From Pseudonocardiaceae bacterium YIM PH 21723 (GTDB lineage: Bacteria > Actinomycetota > Actinomycetes > Mycobacteriales > Pseudonocardiaceae), in assembly GCA_003600225.1 (NCBI GenBank), contig QZFT01000019.1, positions 78,615 to 142,614 of the forward strand: a stretch of 64,000 nucleotides of DNA. The letters run 5' to 3'. Shown here in pieces: positions 1-9,417 of this stretch (within the stretch, counting starts at the first letter, position 1; each line of letters starts with the position of its first letter). The notes under the pieces were generated by a model. The model was not told the origin of the DNA. It did not search any database and saw only the letters and a program-made list of their open reading frames with translations. Made by a program: the position numbers and the translations under genes.

Positions 1-51
1 ACCGGAACCCCGGCTGGCCACCGCGCGCTGATCACCGTCTCCCGCCCTGAA

Positions 52-106
52 TGGGAGCAAAGCCACCTTTCACGCACTGGATGCGTGAAAGGTGGCTTTG
101 CTCCCA
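52..106. terminator. Long perfect hairpin downstream of the leftward DUF6541-like gene
   Basis: Two perfectly complementary 25-nt arms (52-76 and 82-106) enclose a 5-nt loop. It lies about 45 nt past the stop of the leftward membrane-protein gene, so it most likely ends that transcript. There is no clear T-run, as is usual for actinobacterial hairpin terminators. Confidence 0.75.
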
Positions 107-150
107 CCAGACGCTAGTAATGCGACCTTTGACGTCGCGCCGGCAGCCCG

Positions 151-2250
151 CTACCGGCCGCTCTCGGCCTGCGGCCGGGCCGGGGTGCCCGGCTGCTGCT
201 GGCCGTCGCAGCCCGGCAGCCCCTGGCAGGGGGCGAGCTTGGTCCAGTCGATCTCCCAGATGGTCATCTCATCGTTGTGGAAGCGCTGGATCAGGCCGGG
301 CGTCCGGTCGAGCTCCCGCATGCCGGGCGGGTAGGTGACGCCCACGTTGTGCCCGATGTGGGTGAACTCGTCCCGGTCCTGGATGACGTACCGGACGTTG
401 TAGTGGCGGATCTTGGCGCTGGACTTCGGATTCACCGTCAGCTGGTTGAAGTCCTGCAGCAGCTCCATCCGATCGCCCTGCACGTAGTAGTTGGCGATCA
501 CCAGTTCGACCCCGGTCAGCGGATAGATCCACATGGTGCCGTCGACGACGTCGTTCATCACTCGCTCGCCGGGGCGGACCATCGAGGTGAGCGCCGCGCG
601 GGCCTGCTGACGCTGCGGGGACATGATCGCGTTGCCGTAGGCCGGCCGCATCAGCTCGGCGTTCGGCAGGGCGTAGGCCTCGGTGTTGCCGAGATAACCC
701 ACCGACAGCAGGCTTCCGGCGACGATCAGCGAGGTCGCCACCGCCCACTGTGGACGGAGGCGCAGCTTGAGCAGGCCGGGCCGCAGGTAGGGCGCCAGCC
801 AGTGGGCGAGGACGCGGATTCCCCAGCCCGCCAGCAGGATCGCGGGTAGCACGACGAGGGACATCAGCCGGCTGCGATCGGTGTACCAGGGGATCACCAG
901 CATCTTGGCCCAGTGCCGGTCGACGCCGGCCGCGGCCACGAACAGGAAGACGAACACTCCGTAGACCGCGGCCAGCCAGCGGTGGTCCCGGTTGCGCAGC
1001 AGGGAGATGCCGCCGACCAGGACGAACCCGGCCAGCAGCCACTGCGGCCACCTCGTCTCGGTGCTCAGCAGCAACGCGTCGCCCAGCGCCCGGCTGGGCG
1101 TGGTGACCGTCGGCCACAGCGCGCCGCTCACCGCGCCGGCCTCGCCCAGGGCACCCAGCAGATAGGGCAGGGCGCCCAGGACCACCAGCACGCCGAGTAC
1201 CACCAGCCGGGGCAGGTCGCGCCGGATCCAGGACCGCGGGTCGCCGATCAGCCGGTGCACGAGGTAGCAACCGCAGACCAGGACCATCACGAAGGCCATC
1301 GCCGAGTGCACGCCGTTCAATCCGATGGCGCCCACCGCGACCAGCAGGCCGAGCTGATCCCGCCCGCTGGACAGCCACAACACGAACAGGCCGGTCATCG
1401 GCAGCACGAGTGCCACGCCCAGCGCATAGGGCAGCAGCGCGCCCCAGATCCACAGCAGGTAGGGGAAGGCGGTGAACGAGGTGCTCACCAGCGCGGCGCC
1501 CGCCGCCCAGCCCGCGGCGCCACCGAACGCGCGGATCGCGGCCACCGCACCCAGCGGCAGGATCACCGCGCTGATCACCAGGATGCTGGCGTTGAGCACC
1601 AGCGCGATCTGACCGTCGCTCACGGGCAGCAGCGGCGCCATCAGATTGTGGTAGGCGTTCGGGTAGAAAGAGCCGCCCGGTTTGTCCGGCTTGCCGATCC
1701 AGCCGAGAGCCATGACCCCGGAGTCACCGGCCTGCGCGATGCGCCGGACGGCGGCCGCGTGGAACAGGCCGTCGAAGCTCTGCGGCATGGTGCGTAGCCC
1801 GTGGGTGCCACCCGCGATGGTGTAGGCGCCGATGAACCCGGCGACCGAGGCGCAGGCCAGGATGACCAGCGAACTCAGCCGTGACCAGGTGGGCAGGGGA
1901 GCGCCCAGCGAGTACCCGCGGCGGTGTGCGATCGCGGCGACGACCCCGGCGACGGCCCAGCAGAACGCCGACCAGCCCAGCAGGAACGGCAGAGCCCAGC
2001 GCATCCCCAGGGCGGGTGCGAGCGGCGCGCCGAGGGCCACGATGCCCAGGGTGCCGACCGGCGCCGAGCCGACGAGCAGCCAGCCACGCAGGCCGAGGAT
2101 CAGGTTCAGCACGAGACCCGGCAGGTAGACCAGGGCCACGGTGGCGAGGACGAAGAGCACGGTTGACCCGTGGGAACCGAGAAGCGTGGAAAGCAAAGGT
2201 AATTCCCCAGAACGAGTGCGCACGCCCCGTGGCGACGCGTCCGCAGACAT
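151..2250 (-). CDS. Polytopic membrane protein, DUF6541-like (possible GT-C glycosyltransferase)
   Basis: The 699-residue product has a short polar N-terminus followed by many hydrophobic segments across roughly residues 20-530, then a soluble C-terminal domain of about 150 residues. This layout resembles the actinobacterial DUF6541 membrane proteins, which are distantly like GT-C glycosyltransferases that use polyprenyl-linked sugars for cell-envelope glycans. An aspartate-containing first luminal loop, expected in GT-C enzymes, is not certain by eye, so the enzymatic role is inference. The gene diverges from rarA across about 100 nt and ends before a 25-bp hairpin. The start MSADASPRG was taken because it is the first in frame; an internal start is possible. 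Confidence 0.8.
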   Translation of the reverse strand: MSADASPRGVRTRSGELPLLSTLLGSHGSTVLFVLATVALVYLPGLVLNLILGLRGWLLVGSAPVGTLGIVALGAPLAPALGMRWALPFLLGWSAFCWAVAGVVAAIAHRRGYSLGAPLPTWSRLSSLVILACASVAGFIGAYTIAGGTHGLRTMPQSFDGLFHAAAVRRIAQAGDSGVMALGWIGKPDKPGGSFYPNAYHNLMAPLLPVSDGQIALVLNASILVISAVILPLGAVAAIRAFGGAAGWAAGAALVSTSFTAFPYLLWIWGALLPYALGVALVLPMTGLFVLWLSSGRDQLGLLVAVGAIGLNGVHSAMAFVMVLVCGCYLVHRLIGDPRSWIRRDLPRLVVLGVLVVLGALPYLLGALGEAGAVSGALWPTVTTPSRALGDALLLSTETRWPQWLLAGFVLVGGISLLRNRDHRWLAAVYGVFVFLFVAAAGVDRHWAKMLVIPWYTDRSRLMSLVVLPAILLAGWGIRVLAHWLAPYLRPGLLKLRLRPQWAVATSLIVAGSLLSVGYLGNTEAYALPNAELMRPAYGNAIMSPQRQQARAALTSMVRPGERVMNDVVDGTMWIYPLTGVELVIANYYVQGDRMELLQDFNQLTVNPKSSAKIRHYNVRYVIQDRDEFTHIGHNVGVTYPPGMRELDRTPGLIQRFHNDEMTIWEIDWTKLAPCQGLPGCDGQQQPGTPARPQAESGR

Positions 2251-2357
2251 TATCGGTGTGTCCCCGACTGAGCGTTACCGAATGTGCTGATCGCCCTAGT
2301 CCACATGGGGTTCGAACGGAGTAGTCCGGTAGTACGTCAGGGGTGACGGGTAACTTC

Positions 2358-3719
2358 ATGGGGGTGAGCGACGGTTTGTTCGACGGTGGGTTGTTCGAGT
2401 CTGATGCGCAGCATCGGGCGGGTGAGCACCTGGCCGCCAACGCCCCCCTGGCGGTGCGGATGCGCCCGGCCAACCTGGACGAGGTGCTGGGCCAGGACCA
2501 CCTGCTGGGGCCGGGGGCTCCGCTGCGCAGGCTGGTCGAAGGCGCGGCGCCTGCCTCCGTACTGCTCTACGGGCCACCGGGAACCGGCAAGACCACCCTC
2601 GCCACGCTGGTGTCCACCGCGACCGGCCGCCGGTTCGTCGCCCTGTCCGCGCTGTCGGCCGGGGTGAAGGAGGTCCGTGCCGTCATCGAGGAGGCACGGC
2701 GCCGGCTGGGGCGCAACGGCGAGGCCACCGTGCTGTTCATCGACGAGGTGCACCGGTTCTCCAAGACCCAGCAGGACGCGTTGCTCGGTGCGGTGGAGGA
2801 CCGGACGGTGCTGCTGGTGGCGGCCACCACCGAGAACCCGTCGTTCGCCGTGGTCTCTCCGCTGCTCTCGCGTTCGCTGGTGCTCCAGCTGCGTTCACTG
2901 TCCGATGAGGACATTCGCAGCCTGCTGCGGCGGGCGGTCACCGACGAGCGGGGCCTCGGCGGTGAACTGGACCTGGTGCAGGAGGCCGAGGACCACCTGG
3001 TCCGGCTGGCCGGCGGCGACGCGCGTCGCTCGCTCACCGCACTGGAGGCGGCCGCCGAGTCGGCCCGGTCGCAGGGCGGTAAGGAGATCACCCTGGCCAT
3101 TGTCGAGGCCACGGTGGACAAGGCCGCCGTCCGCTACGACCGGGACGGCGACCAGCACTACGACGTGATCAGCGCGTTCATCAAGTCCATCCGCGGCTCC
3201 GATGTGGACGCCGCGCTGCACTACCTGGCCCGGATGATCGAGGCGGGGGAGGACCCCCGGTTCATCGCGCGGCGGCTGATGGTGCACGCCAGTGAGGACA
3301 TCGGGATGGCCGATCCCACCGCGTTGCAGGTGGCCGTGGCCGCAGCGCAGGCGGTGCAGCTGATCGGCATGCCGGAGGGCAAGTTGAACCTGGCCCAGGC
3401 GACCATCCACCTGGCCACCGCGCCCAAGTCGAACGCGGTCACCACCGCCATCGACGCCGCGCTGTCCGATGTCCGGGGCGGCGCCACCGGCACGGTGCCG
3501 CCGCATCTGCGGGACGGCCATTACGCCGGAGCGAAGAAGCTGGGCAACGCGCAGGGGTACCGCTTCCCGCACAACGTGCCCGAGGGCGTGCTCACCCAGC
3601 AGTATCCGCCGGACGACCTGATCGGCCGCGACTACTACCAGCCGACCGCACGTGGCGCCGAGCGTCCCCTCTCCGAACGACTACCCAAGCTCCGCAAGGT
3701 GATCCGTGGTGATTCCTGA
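2358..3719 (+). CDS. rarA: Replication-associated recombination ATPase RarA (MgsA)
   Basis: AAA+ ATPase that acts at stalled replication forks and interacts with SSB and recombination proteins in other bacteria. Visible features are Walker [10 protein letters not shown] near residue 75, Walker [10 protein letters not shown] near residue 125, the sensor-1 run [10 protein letters not shown], and the C-terminal MgsA tetramerisation region with IGMADPTAL and [11 protein letters not shown]. Length is about 453 residues, normal for the family. In-frame starts exist at 2343 (GTG), 2358 (ATG) and 2364 (GTG, MSDGLFD, which best matches mycobacterial relatives); I chose 2358 for its spacing from AGGGG at 2339-2343. 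Its last codons overlap the next gene by 14 nt. Confidence 0.93.
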   Translation: MGVSDGLFDGGLFESDAQHRAGEHLAANAPLAVRMRPANLDEVLGQDHLLGPGAPLRRLVEGAAPASVLLYGPPGTGKTTLATLVSTATGRRFVALSALSAGVKEVRAVIEEARRRLGRNGEATVLFIDEVHRFSKTQQDALLGAVEDRTVLLVAATTENPSFAVVSPLLSRSLVLQLRSLSDEDIRSLLRRAVTDERGLGGELDLVQEAEDHLVRLAGGDARRSLTALEAAAESARSQGGKEITLAIVEATVDKAAVRYDRDGDQHYDVISAFIKSIRGSDVDAALHYLARMIEAGEDPRFIARRLMVHASEDIGMADPTALQVAVAAAQAVQLIGMPEGKLNLAQATIHLATAPKSNAVTTAIDAALSDVRGGATGTVPPHLRDGHYAGAKKLGNAQGYRFPHNVPEGVLTQQYPPDDLIGRDYYQPTARGAERPLSERLPKLRKVIRGDS

Positions 3720-4224
3720 ACCGATGGGCCTCGGGCACATCGCCGGTGTGCTCGATCTCGGCCACCGGGTGTTCGACGTGTCCGCGATGCCGTACACCTC
3801 CTGGTCGCTGACCTCGCTGGCGGTGCACTTCGACGAACAGCCGGACGCCTGCTGGGTCGCCTGCGACGGGCCGAGGGTGGTCGCCTTCGTACTCGGCTCG
3901 CTGGACTACGACGACCGCGAGGACTGGGGTTACCTGGAGTGGATCGCCGTGGATCCGGAGTACCAGGGCCGCGGGCTGGCCGGTGATCTGCTGGAACTGT
4001 CCTGTAAAGCCCTGTTCGCCGCGGGTGCCACCCGGGTGGTCACCGATGTCGAGCAGTCCAATGTGGCCTCGGCCGGGCTGATGCGCAGGCACGGATTCGC
4101 CGACAGCGTCACGGTCACCCTGTTCATCCGGGACGGCGACGCCCCGCCGGCCGACCGCCCCCGGGTACACCGGGATCCGGCCAAGTCCCGGCTGCACTCG
4201 ATCGCCCGCCGCCAGCTCCCCTAG
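3706..4224 (+). CDS. GNAT-family N-acetyltransferase
   Basis: A 172-residue single-domain GNAT protein. The acetyl-CoA-binding motif A is visible as [19 protein letters not shown] around residues 80-100, followed by the usual late motif [10 protein letters not shown]. The substrate is not predictable; RimI-like or small-molecule acetylation are both possible. The GTG start overlaps the 3' end of rarA by 14 nt, so the two are probably translated from one mRNA. The last 30 residues are polar and basic and lie outside the fold. Confidence 0.85.
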   Translation: MVIPEPMGLGHIAGVLDLGHRVFDVSAMPYTSWSLTSLAVHFDEQPDACWVACDGPRVVAFVLGSLDYDDREDWGYLEWIAVDPEYQGRGLAGDLLELSCKALFAAGATRVVTDVEQSNVASAGLMRRHGFADSVTVTLFIRDGDAPPADRPRVHRDPAKSRLHSIARRQLP

Positions 4225-4297
4225 TTCTCGGGAACTACGCAGGTCAGTGCCGCAGACCGAGGCGCAGCGCGCGGCGGGGAAGGTACCTTTCGTCCCG

Positions 4298-5467
4298 ATG
4301 AGCACGAATGACAAGGGGCGCCTGGCCTTCGCGGGCTGGCGCGATGCCGACCGGCTGCAGCGACTGAACGACGTGATCATGGTGTTCACGCTGCCGTTGG
4401 TCTACGCCACCGCGTTCCGGGATTTCCTCGCCCTGCCGATCCGGCTGCGCTGGTTGGTGATCGGCATCATCCTGGTCGAGGTGGCCGCGCTGGTGTTCCA
4501 CCGCAAGTACCCGGTCGCCGTTCTCGCGGTGGTCGCGTGCTGTGAAGCGCTGATGGTCTTCCACCTGCCGGACACCAGTTATCTGGGTATGTTCCTGGCC
4601 GTCTATGCTGCGGCCGCCTGGAGCACGGGGCGGGGACGCTCGGCGAGCCTGCTGATCATCGGCCTCTCGGTGATCTGGGTGTGGTCACGCAGCTGGGAGC
4701 GCGGTGACACCGGCATCCCGGTGCTGGTCGGCGTCATGCTGGTCGCCGGTCTGATGTGGTTCACCGGCCTGTACGAGGCCAGTCAGCGGGGACGGATCGA
4801 GACCCTGGAACAGGAACGTGAGGTCGCCGAACAGCAGGCGGCCGAGCGGGAACGGGCCAAGCTGGCCAGGGAACTGCACGACATCCTCAACCACTCGGTG
4901 ACCGCGATGGTCCTGGATGCCCGGGCCGCGGGGGAGACCGGGACCGACCAGGAGGCGCGGGCCGCCCTGGAGCGGATCGCGACCACCGGCCGCAACTCGC
5001 TGTCCGAGCTGCGCAGGCTGCTGGGAGTCCTCCGGGCCGGTCCCGATGGCGACCGTCCGCAGGAGATCGTGCCGCCGCCCACCGTGGACCAACTGGAGAC
5101 GCTGATCGGCGGGCTGCCGGCACTCGGGCCGAAGGTCGAGCTGCGCCGGGAAGGTTCGGTGCGGATGGCGGACGCCAGTATCGAGCTCGCCGCCTACCGC
5201 GTGGTCCAGGAGTCGCTGACCAACGTGACCAGGCACGCCGGAGCGGTGCCGACCACGGTTCGGCTCACCTACCTGCCGGATTCGCTGGAGATCGCGGTGC
5301 ACAACGTGGCACCCGAGGCCCGCCCGGCGCGGACCCACCCGCCCGGTATGGGACTGGTCGGTCTGCACGAGCGGGTGGCGTTGCTGGGTGGCCAGTTGCA
5401 CGCGGGACCGGACTCCGATGGAGGATTCACCGTGGGGGCCGTGTTGCCGTTGCGAGGAGCAGGATGA
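4298..5467 (+). CDS. NarL-type sensor histidine kinase (HPK7/DesK-like)
   Basis: The N-terminal half has about five hydrophobic helices and a short coiled coil rich in Glu/Gln (RIETLEQEREVAEQQ). Next comes the HisKA_3 phosphoacceptor motif ARELHDILNHSV with the phospho-His at about residue 194, the N-box VVQESLTNVTRHA and the ATP-binding G-box GMGLVGLHERV. There is no large extracellular sensor loop, so the stimulus is probably sensed in or at the membrane. The next gene, its cognate regulator, overlaps by 4 nt (ATGA). GTG 4247 is an alternative start that would add 17 residues; ATG 4298 was preferred because the added tail is uncharacteristic. Confidence 0.9.
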   Translation: MSTNDKGRLAFAGWRDADRLQRLNDVIMVFTLPLVYATAFRDFLALPIRLRWLVIGIILVEVAALVFHRKYPVAVLAVVACCEALMVFHLPDTSYLGMFLAVYAAAAWSTGRGRSASLLIIGLSVIWVWSRSWERGDTGIPVLVGVMLVAGLMWFTGLYEASQRGRIETLEQEREVAEQQAAERERAKLARELHDILNHSVTAMVLDARAAGETGTDQEARAALERIATTGRNSLSELRRLLGVLRAGPDGDRPQEIVPPPTVDQLETLIGGLPALGPKVELRREGSVRMADASIELAAYRVVQESLTNVTRHAGAVPTTVRLTYLPDSLEIAVHNVAPEARPARTHPPGMGLVGLHERVALLGGQLHAGPDSDGGFTVGAVLPLRGAG

Positions 5468-6123
5468 GTATCCGGGTCGTCGTCTGTGATGACGAGGCGT
5501 TGTTGCGTGAAGCGCTGAGCAGGCTCATCGGCGCCGCCGAGGACCTCGAGGTGGTCGGGCTGGCGAGCAACGGCCAGGAGGCCATCGAGGCGGTGGCCAA
5601 ACACGCCCCGGACGTCCTGCTGATGGACATCCGGATGCCGGTGCTGGACGGCATCGAGGCGACGCGCCGGCTGGTGCGTGGCACACCGAACCCGCCCAGG
5701 GTCCTGGTGCTGACCACCTACGACCTGGACGAGTACGTGTACGCCGCGCTCCAGGCCGGGGCCAGCGGTTTCCTGCTGAAGGACGCACCCACCGAGCGGC
5801 TGCGCGACGGCATCCGGATCGTCGCGTCCGGCCAGTCCGTGCTCGCGCCGGAGGCCACCAGCCGCATGATCGACATGCTGCGGCCGGAGCTGCCCACCGA
5901 CGAGGACCGGGCGCTGGCGACCTCGCTCGGCACGCTGACCGAGCGGGAACGCGAGGTCTTCACCCTCGTCGCGCGTGGACTGTCCAATGCGGACATCGCC
6001 GCGGAGCTGGTGATCTCCAAGTACACGGTGAAGGTGCACGTCTCCAGCGTGCTGGCCAAACTCGGCCTGCCGGACCGGGTACACGCGGTGCTGGCCTACT
6101 CGCGCATGCGTGGAGTCCTGTAG
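5464..6123 (+). CDS. NarL/LuxR-family response regulator
   Basis: The 219-residue regulator has a receiver domain with acidic pocket DDE near the N-terminus, phosphoacceptor Asp55 in LLMDIRMP, and the conserved Lys in FLLKDAP. A GerE/LuxR helix-turn-helix occupies the last 65 residues (LTEREREVFTLVARGLSN, then YTVKVHVSSVLAKLG). The ATGA overlap with the upstream kinase marks them as a cognate pair. The stop lies 1 nt from the stop of a convergent gene with no hairpin between, so read-through antisense transcription is possible. Confidence 0.94.
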   Translation: MSIRVVVCDDEALLREALSRLIGAAEDLEVVGLASNGQEAIEAVAKHAPDVLLMDIRMPVLDGIEATRRLVRGTPNPPRVLVLTTYDLDEYVYAALQAGASGFLLKDAPTERLRDGIRIVASGQSVLAPEATSRMIDMLRPELPTDEDRALATSLGTLTEREREVFTLVARGLSNADIAAELVISKYTVKVHVSSVLAKLGLPDRVHAVLAYSRMRGVL

Positions 6124-6124
6124 C

Positions 6125-6562
6125 TCAGGCCGGCCAGAGCTGGAAGAGCCAGCACTCCACGCCTTCCTCGAACGTGCCCTCGTCCAGTTCCGCGGCCGCC
6201 GCTCGGCCACCGGTGTGGACCCGGACGCGGTGCGCCCCCGAGCTGGGGATGTGCAGGACCTGCGGCTCCATGTCGGAGGTCACCGACCGCAGCCGGACCT
6301 GTTCGCGCAGATCGCAGTCCAGGACGAGGACGTGGTCCCACTCTCCGCTCGCGGCACCGGGATCGGAGTCCCACAGCTCTACCCGCACGGCGGGATAGTG
6401 ATCATTGGCCGCGCTGTGCAGCAACAGACCGCCCGCCCCGCCCACGGCGATCCACTCTCCGGCTGGTGCCGTCAGCGTCAGGGGATCGCGGTCCAGTGGG
6501 AACTCGCCGAGCAGGAACTGGCTGTACTCCACGGTGATCGAACCGTCGAAGGCGCTGATCAT
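6125..6562 (-). CDS. Small conserved actinobacterial protein of unknown function
   Basis: A soluble, acidic 145-residue protein with no signal peptide or Cys-based metal site. It has the look of a widespread uncharacterised actinobacterial family of about 140 residues with an N-terminal VEYSQF-like strand and a C-terminal LFQLWPA ending; a faint resemblance to Bacillus ComJ is possible but unproven. Its ATG overlaps the stop of the FG-GAP gene by 4 nt, so it is translationally coupled to a secreted protein and is the last gene of the iron-box operon. I cannot assign a function. Confidence 0.75.
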   Translation of the reverse strand: MISAFDGSITVEYSQFLLGEFPLDRDPLTLTAPAGEWIAVGGAGGLLLHSAANDHYPAVRVELWDSDPGAASGEWDHVLVLDCDLREQVRLRSVTSDMEPQVLHIPSSGAHRVRVHTGGRAAAAELDEGTFEEGVECWLFQLWPA

Positions 6563-7512
6563 GTGAGCAGGTCGACCCCGCCCCAGCCGGAACCGATCAC
6601 CGTCGCCCGGCCGAAGCTGTTGCCCTCGGCGACCCCGGTGAACGGGAACACCACCAGCGAACCGTCCTTACCGCGGACCAGCACGTCATCGCGCCCGTCC
6701 CCGTTCAGGTCGGCCAGCGACAGGATGTCCAGCAGGTCACCGGTGAACTTCCCCCTGGCCAGGGTGGTGCTCGACGGCGACCAGGTGTTCGTGCCGTCCA
6801 CGGCGCCGGAGTGTGCCGAGGCCACCATGTCGCCGGTGGCCACGAAGTTGGTCACCAGATCCGGCCGGTCGGTGCTCCACGGTGTGGCGTACAACCAGCC
6901 CAGCCGGCCCTGCCGGACCAGCGTCCGCTCGCCGAAGGTGGCGGTGCCCTGGAACGTCCCGCTGTGCGGGTACAGCCACAGGTTGTCCTGCAGGTCGTAG
7001 CCCAGGATGTCGGCGTTCCCGTCCCCGGTGACATCGGCGAGCACGATCTCGTACAGCTCGTTCCAGCCGGTGCCCAGCAGGACCGGTTCACCGAGGGTGT
7101 TCAGCCCGTTGACGGTGCCCGAGTGTGGGTAGACCAGTAACGCGCCGTCCGAGGCGCGGCGGGCCAGCACGTCGGCGTGCCCCTTCGGGTCACCGGTGAT
7201 CTCCGCGACGCCGATCCAGTTGAACCCGTTCCAGCCGCGGCCGATCTGTGTCCGCTGGCCCAGCGTCTGCCTGCCCTGCAGTTTCCCGGAACCGGGATAG
7301 AGCCACAGCGCGCCGTCGTCCACCCCGGGTTCCCGGGTGAGGACGTCCACCGCGCCGTCCCCGGTGAGGTCCTGGGACCGCGAGCCGGAACGCTGCGCGT
7401 AGTCCGCGGCGGCCCCCGATTCCGGTGCGGCCGAAACCAGGCTCGATTGGAGTGCGAGCAGGCCGAGCAGCGCGCCCAGTGCGATGACGCGCCGTGTCGT
7501 GGACAGCGGCAT
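6559..7512 (-). CDS. Secreted FG-GAP/VCBS repeat beta-propeller protein
   Basis: The start at ATG 7512 is set by a GGGGAGAA ribosome site and a signal peptide (MPLSTTRRV, hydrophobic core, then VSA|AP). The mature part, about 285 residues, carries at least four calcium-loop repeats of the type DxTGDGxxDVL, e.g. DLTGDGAVDVLTRE, DVTGDGNADILGYD and DLNGDGRDDVLVRG, each followed by a YPHSGT-like blade strand. This is the integrin-like propeller common in secreted actinobacterial proteins; ligand unknown. The longer open frame upstream is a shadow of the hydroxylase gene. It lies 74 nt after the N-hydroxylase and overlaps the following small gene by 4 nt. Confidence 0.85.
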   Translation of the reverse strand: MPLSTTRRVIALGALLGLLALQSSLVSAAPESGAAADYAQRSGSRSQDLTGDGAVDVLTREPGVDDGALWLYPGSGKLQGRQTLGQRTQIGRGWNGFNWIGVAEITGDPKGHADVLARRASDGALLVYPHSGTVNGLNTLGEPVLLGTGWNELYEIVLADVTGDGNADILGYDLQDNLWLYPHSGTFQGTATFGERTLVRQGRLGWLYATPWSTDRPDLVTNFVATGDMVASAHSGAVDGTNTWSPSSTTLARGKFTGDLLDILSLADLNGDGRDDVLVRGKDGSLVVFPFTGVAEGNSFGRATVIGSGWGGVDLLT

Positions 7513-7586
7513 GGTGGTTCTCCCCAGGATGTGATCCAGCACGCCGACTCTAACCAGGTGGTGGAGGGCCGACAACCGTGAGCGGC

Positions 7587-8864
7587 CTAGCCACCGTTCT
7601 GCGGAATCCGGTAGCTGCGGTAGGCGGTGTTCTTGGGCAGCCGGTAGCACTCCCGGCCGGTGATGGCGTTGATGATCGTGGCGTTGCGCACCGCCCCGTA
7701 ACCCAGATCCGCGGCCGCCGTGCCGTGGCTGTGGCCGTCCGCGTGGGGCACGAAGATCCGGCCGCTGACCCGGGGATCCAGCTCCGCCGAGTGATCCAGC
7801 CGGACGTGCGGGCGCCCCCTGGTGTCCCGCCGCAGGTATTGCCGGATCGGCCCCATGAAGTGCGGCGATCGCTCCCGGTACCCGGTCGCCGCGATCACCA
7901 GGTCGGTCCGGTGCTGGAATCGCGTTCCGGTGTCCGTGTGCAGGCAGTCCAGTACCGCCCGGCCCGCCGTGTCCACTGTGGAGGCCCGCACGACGACCTC
8001 GGTGCGCAGTTCCACCTCGGACAGTCCGGGTTGCAGCTCGCGGGAGTACAGCAGCTCGTGGATGTCGGACAGGGTGCCGGGGGTGACGCCCCGGCGCTGC
8101 TCGCGCAGCAGCTCGTATCGCCGGTCCTCGGGCAGCGCGTGGAAGTAGGCGACGTACTCCGGCGTGCAGGTCTCCGGCGACCCTCCGGTGTGCGCGGACC
8201 GGCTCAGCCAGCTCACCGCCGGGCCGCCGTCCAGGTTGCGGCGCACCAGGTCCAGGGCCACCTCGGCGCCGGACTGCCCGGAGCCGATCACCGTCACCCG
8301 CCCCGCGCCGTCCACCCGGTCGAGGCGGTGCAGGTACTCCGCGGAGTGCACCAGCCTGGTACCGGGCAACCCGGCCAACGCCTCCGGCACGTACGGCTCG
8401 GTGCCGACGCCCAGCACGATGTCCTTGGCGCACATCAGCAACCGGGTGCCGTCGCCCCGCATGACGTGCGCGGTGAACCGCTCCAGGCGGGTGTCCCAGC
8501 GCAGCGCCTCCACCCGGTGCGCGAGCCGGACCGAGGGCAGCCGGGAGGCCACCCAGCGCAGGTAGTCCTCGAACTCCAGCCGGGTGGGCCGGAACCGGTC
8601 GCGCAGGTAGAACGGGTACAGCCGGTCCGCGTCGGCCAGGTAGGCCAGGAAGGACAACCGGTGGGTCGGATCCACCAGGCTCACCAGGTCGGTCAGGAAA
8701 GATCCCCGGATGGTCGCGTCGGCGAACAGCAGACCGGCGTGCCAGCGCAGTTCCGGCTGCGCCTCCAGCACCGCGACGTTCAGATCGTCCACTGTGGATG
8801 CCAGGGCGGCCAGGCCCAGGTTGAACGGCCCGGCGCCGATGGCCAGCACATCGTGCTCGATCAT
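7587..8864 (-). CDS. L-lysine/L-ornithine N-hydroxylase (siderophore monooxygenase, SidA/IucD family)
   Basis: FAD- and NADPH-dependent enzyme that N-hydroxylates the side-chain amine of lysine or ornithine, the first step to hydroxamate siderophores. Visible are the FAD-binding GAGPFNLGLAAL at residues 8-20, the LVDPTHRLSFLAYL block, the NADPH-binding GSGQSGAEVALDL near residue 200, and ATGYRER in the C-terminal third. Length (425 aa) is typical. Coupling by a 4-nt overlap to an IucB/MbtK-like acyltransferase favours lysine as substrate, but ornithine cannot be excluded. Confidence 0.9.
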   Translation of the reverse strand: MIEHDVLAIGAGPFNLGLAALASTVDDLNVAVLEAQPELRWHAGLLFADATIRGSFLTDLVSLVDPTHRLSFLAYLADADRLYPFYLRDRFRPTRLEFEDYLRWVASRLPSVRLAHRVEALRWDTRLERFTAHVMRGDGTRLLMCAKDIVLGVGTEPYVPEALAGLPGTRLVHSAEYLHRLDRVDGAGRVTVIGSGQSGAEVALDLVRRNLDGGPAVSWLSRSAHTGGSPETCTPEYVAYFHALPEDRRYELLREQRRGVTPGTLSDIHELLYSRELQPGLSEVELRTEVVVRASTVDTAGRAVLDCLHTDTGTRFQHRTDLVIAATGYRERSPHFMGPIRQYLRRDTRGRPHVRLDHSAELDPRVSGRIFVPHADGHSHGTAAADLGYGAVRNATIINAITGRECYRLPKNTAYRSYRIPQNGG

Positions 8865-9397
8865 CCGCGCTCCCGGATCAGCAGCGCGGCGGTCTTCTCC
8901 GGGAGCTGGATCTCCCCGTGATCGGTGAAGCCGGCGGCCGCGAAGGCGTGCAGCGAGCGGGTGTTGCCGACGTCGGGCTCGGCGAGGATGCGGGTGCAGC
9001 GCGGCTCGGCGGCGAACAGCCCGGCCACCACGGCACGCAGGATCCGGGTGCCCAGGCCCGCGCCGGTGCGGTCCTGATCGCCGATCGCCAGGTGCAGTCC
9101 CAGGTCACCCGGCCTGGCGGGGTGGAACCCGGCGAGCCGGTCCAGTTCCACGCGGTACACCTCCACATAGGCCACCGGAACGTCCCCGTCGGACACCACC
9201 ATCGGCAGGCAGCGCGGCCCGGCCAGGTGGTCGAGCAGCTGGGTCTGCCAGCGGGAGCGGGTCCAGGCCTGCTCCCAGTAGGCGGCCACGTGCGGATGGC
9301 TCATCCACCGGTAGATCAGATCCAGGTCGGCTCCTTCGGCGTGGGCGACCCGCGCCGACAGCGGAGGGCGCAGCAGGGGCAGCGGGGGAGCCGGCAC
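8861..9397 (-). CDS. Siderophore-type N-acyltransferase (IucB/MbtK-like GNAT)
   Basis: A 178-residue GNAT-fold protein that would acylate the N-hydroxyl of N6-hydroxylysine to make the hydroxamate. The diagnostic early motif HPHVAAYWEQAW is at about residues 33-44 and the acyl-CoA loop GDQDRTGAGLGTRIL near residue 107, as in IucB and MbtK. The GTG start at 9397 follows a GGAGGTGG ribosome site by 5 nt. It is the first gene of the iron-box operon and overlaps the hydroxylase gene by 4 nt. Confidence 0.85.
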   Translation of the reverse strand: MPAPPLPLLRPPLSARVAHAEGADLDLIYRWMSHPHVAAYWEQAWTRSRWQTQLLDHLAGPRCLPMVVSDGDVPVAYVEVYRVELDRLAGFHPARPGDLGLHLAIGDQDRTGAGLGTRILRAVVAGLFAAEPRCTRILAEPDVGNTRSLHAFAAAGFTDHGEIQLPEKTAALLIRERG

Positions 9398-9417
9398 CGA
9401 CCACCTCCATAGTCAAC

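Noticed and set aside
6559..8433. 624-codon frame fusing an N-terminal region to the FG-GAP protein
   Set aside because: The first ~300 codons are an out-of-frame reading of the N-hydroxylase gene; a signal peptide and ribosome site define the true start at 7512.
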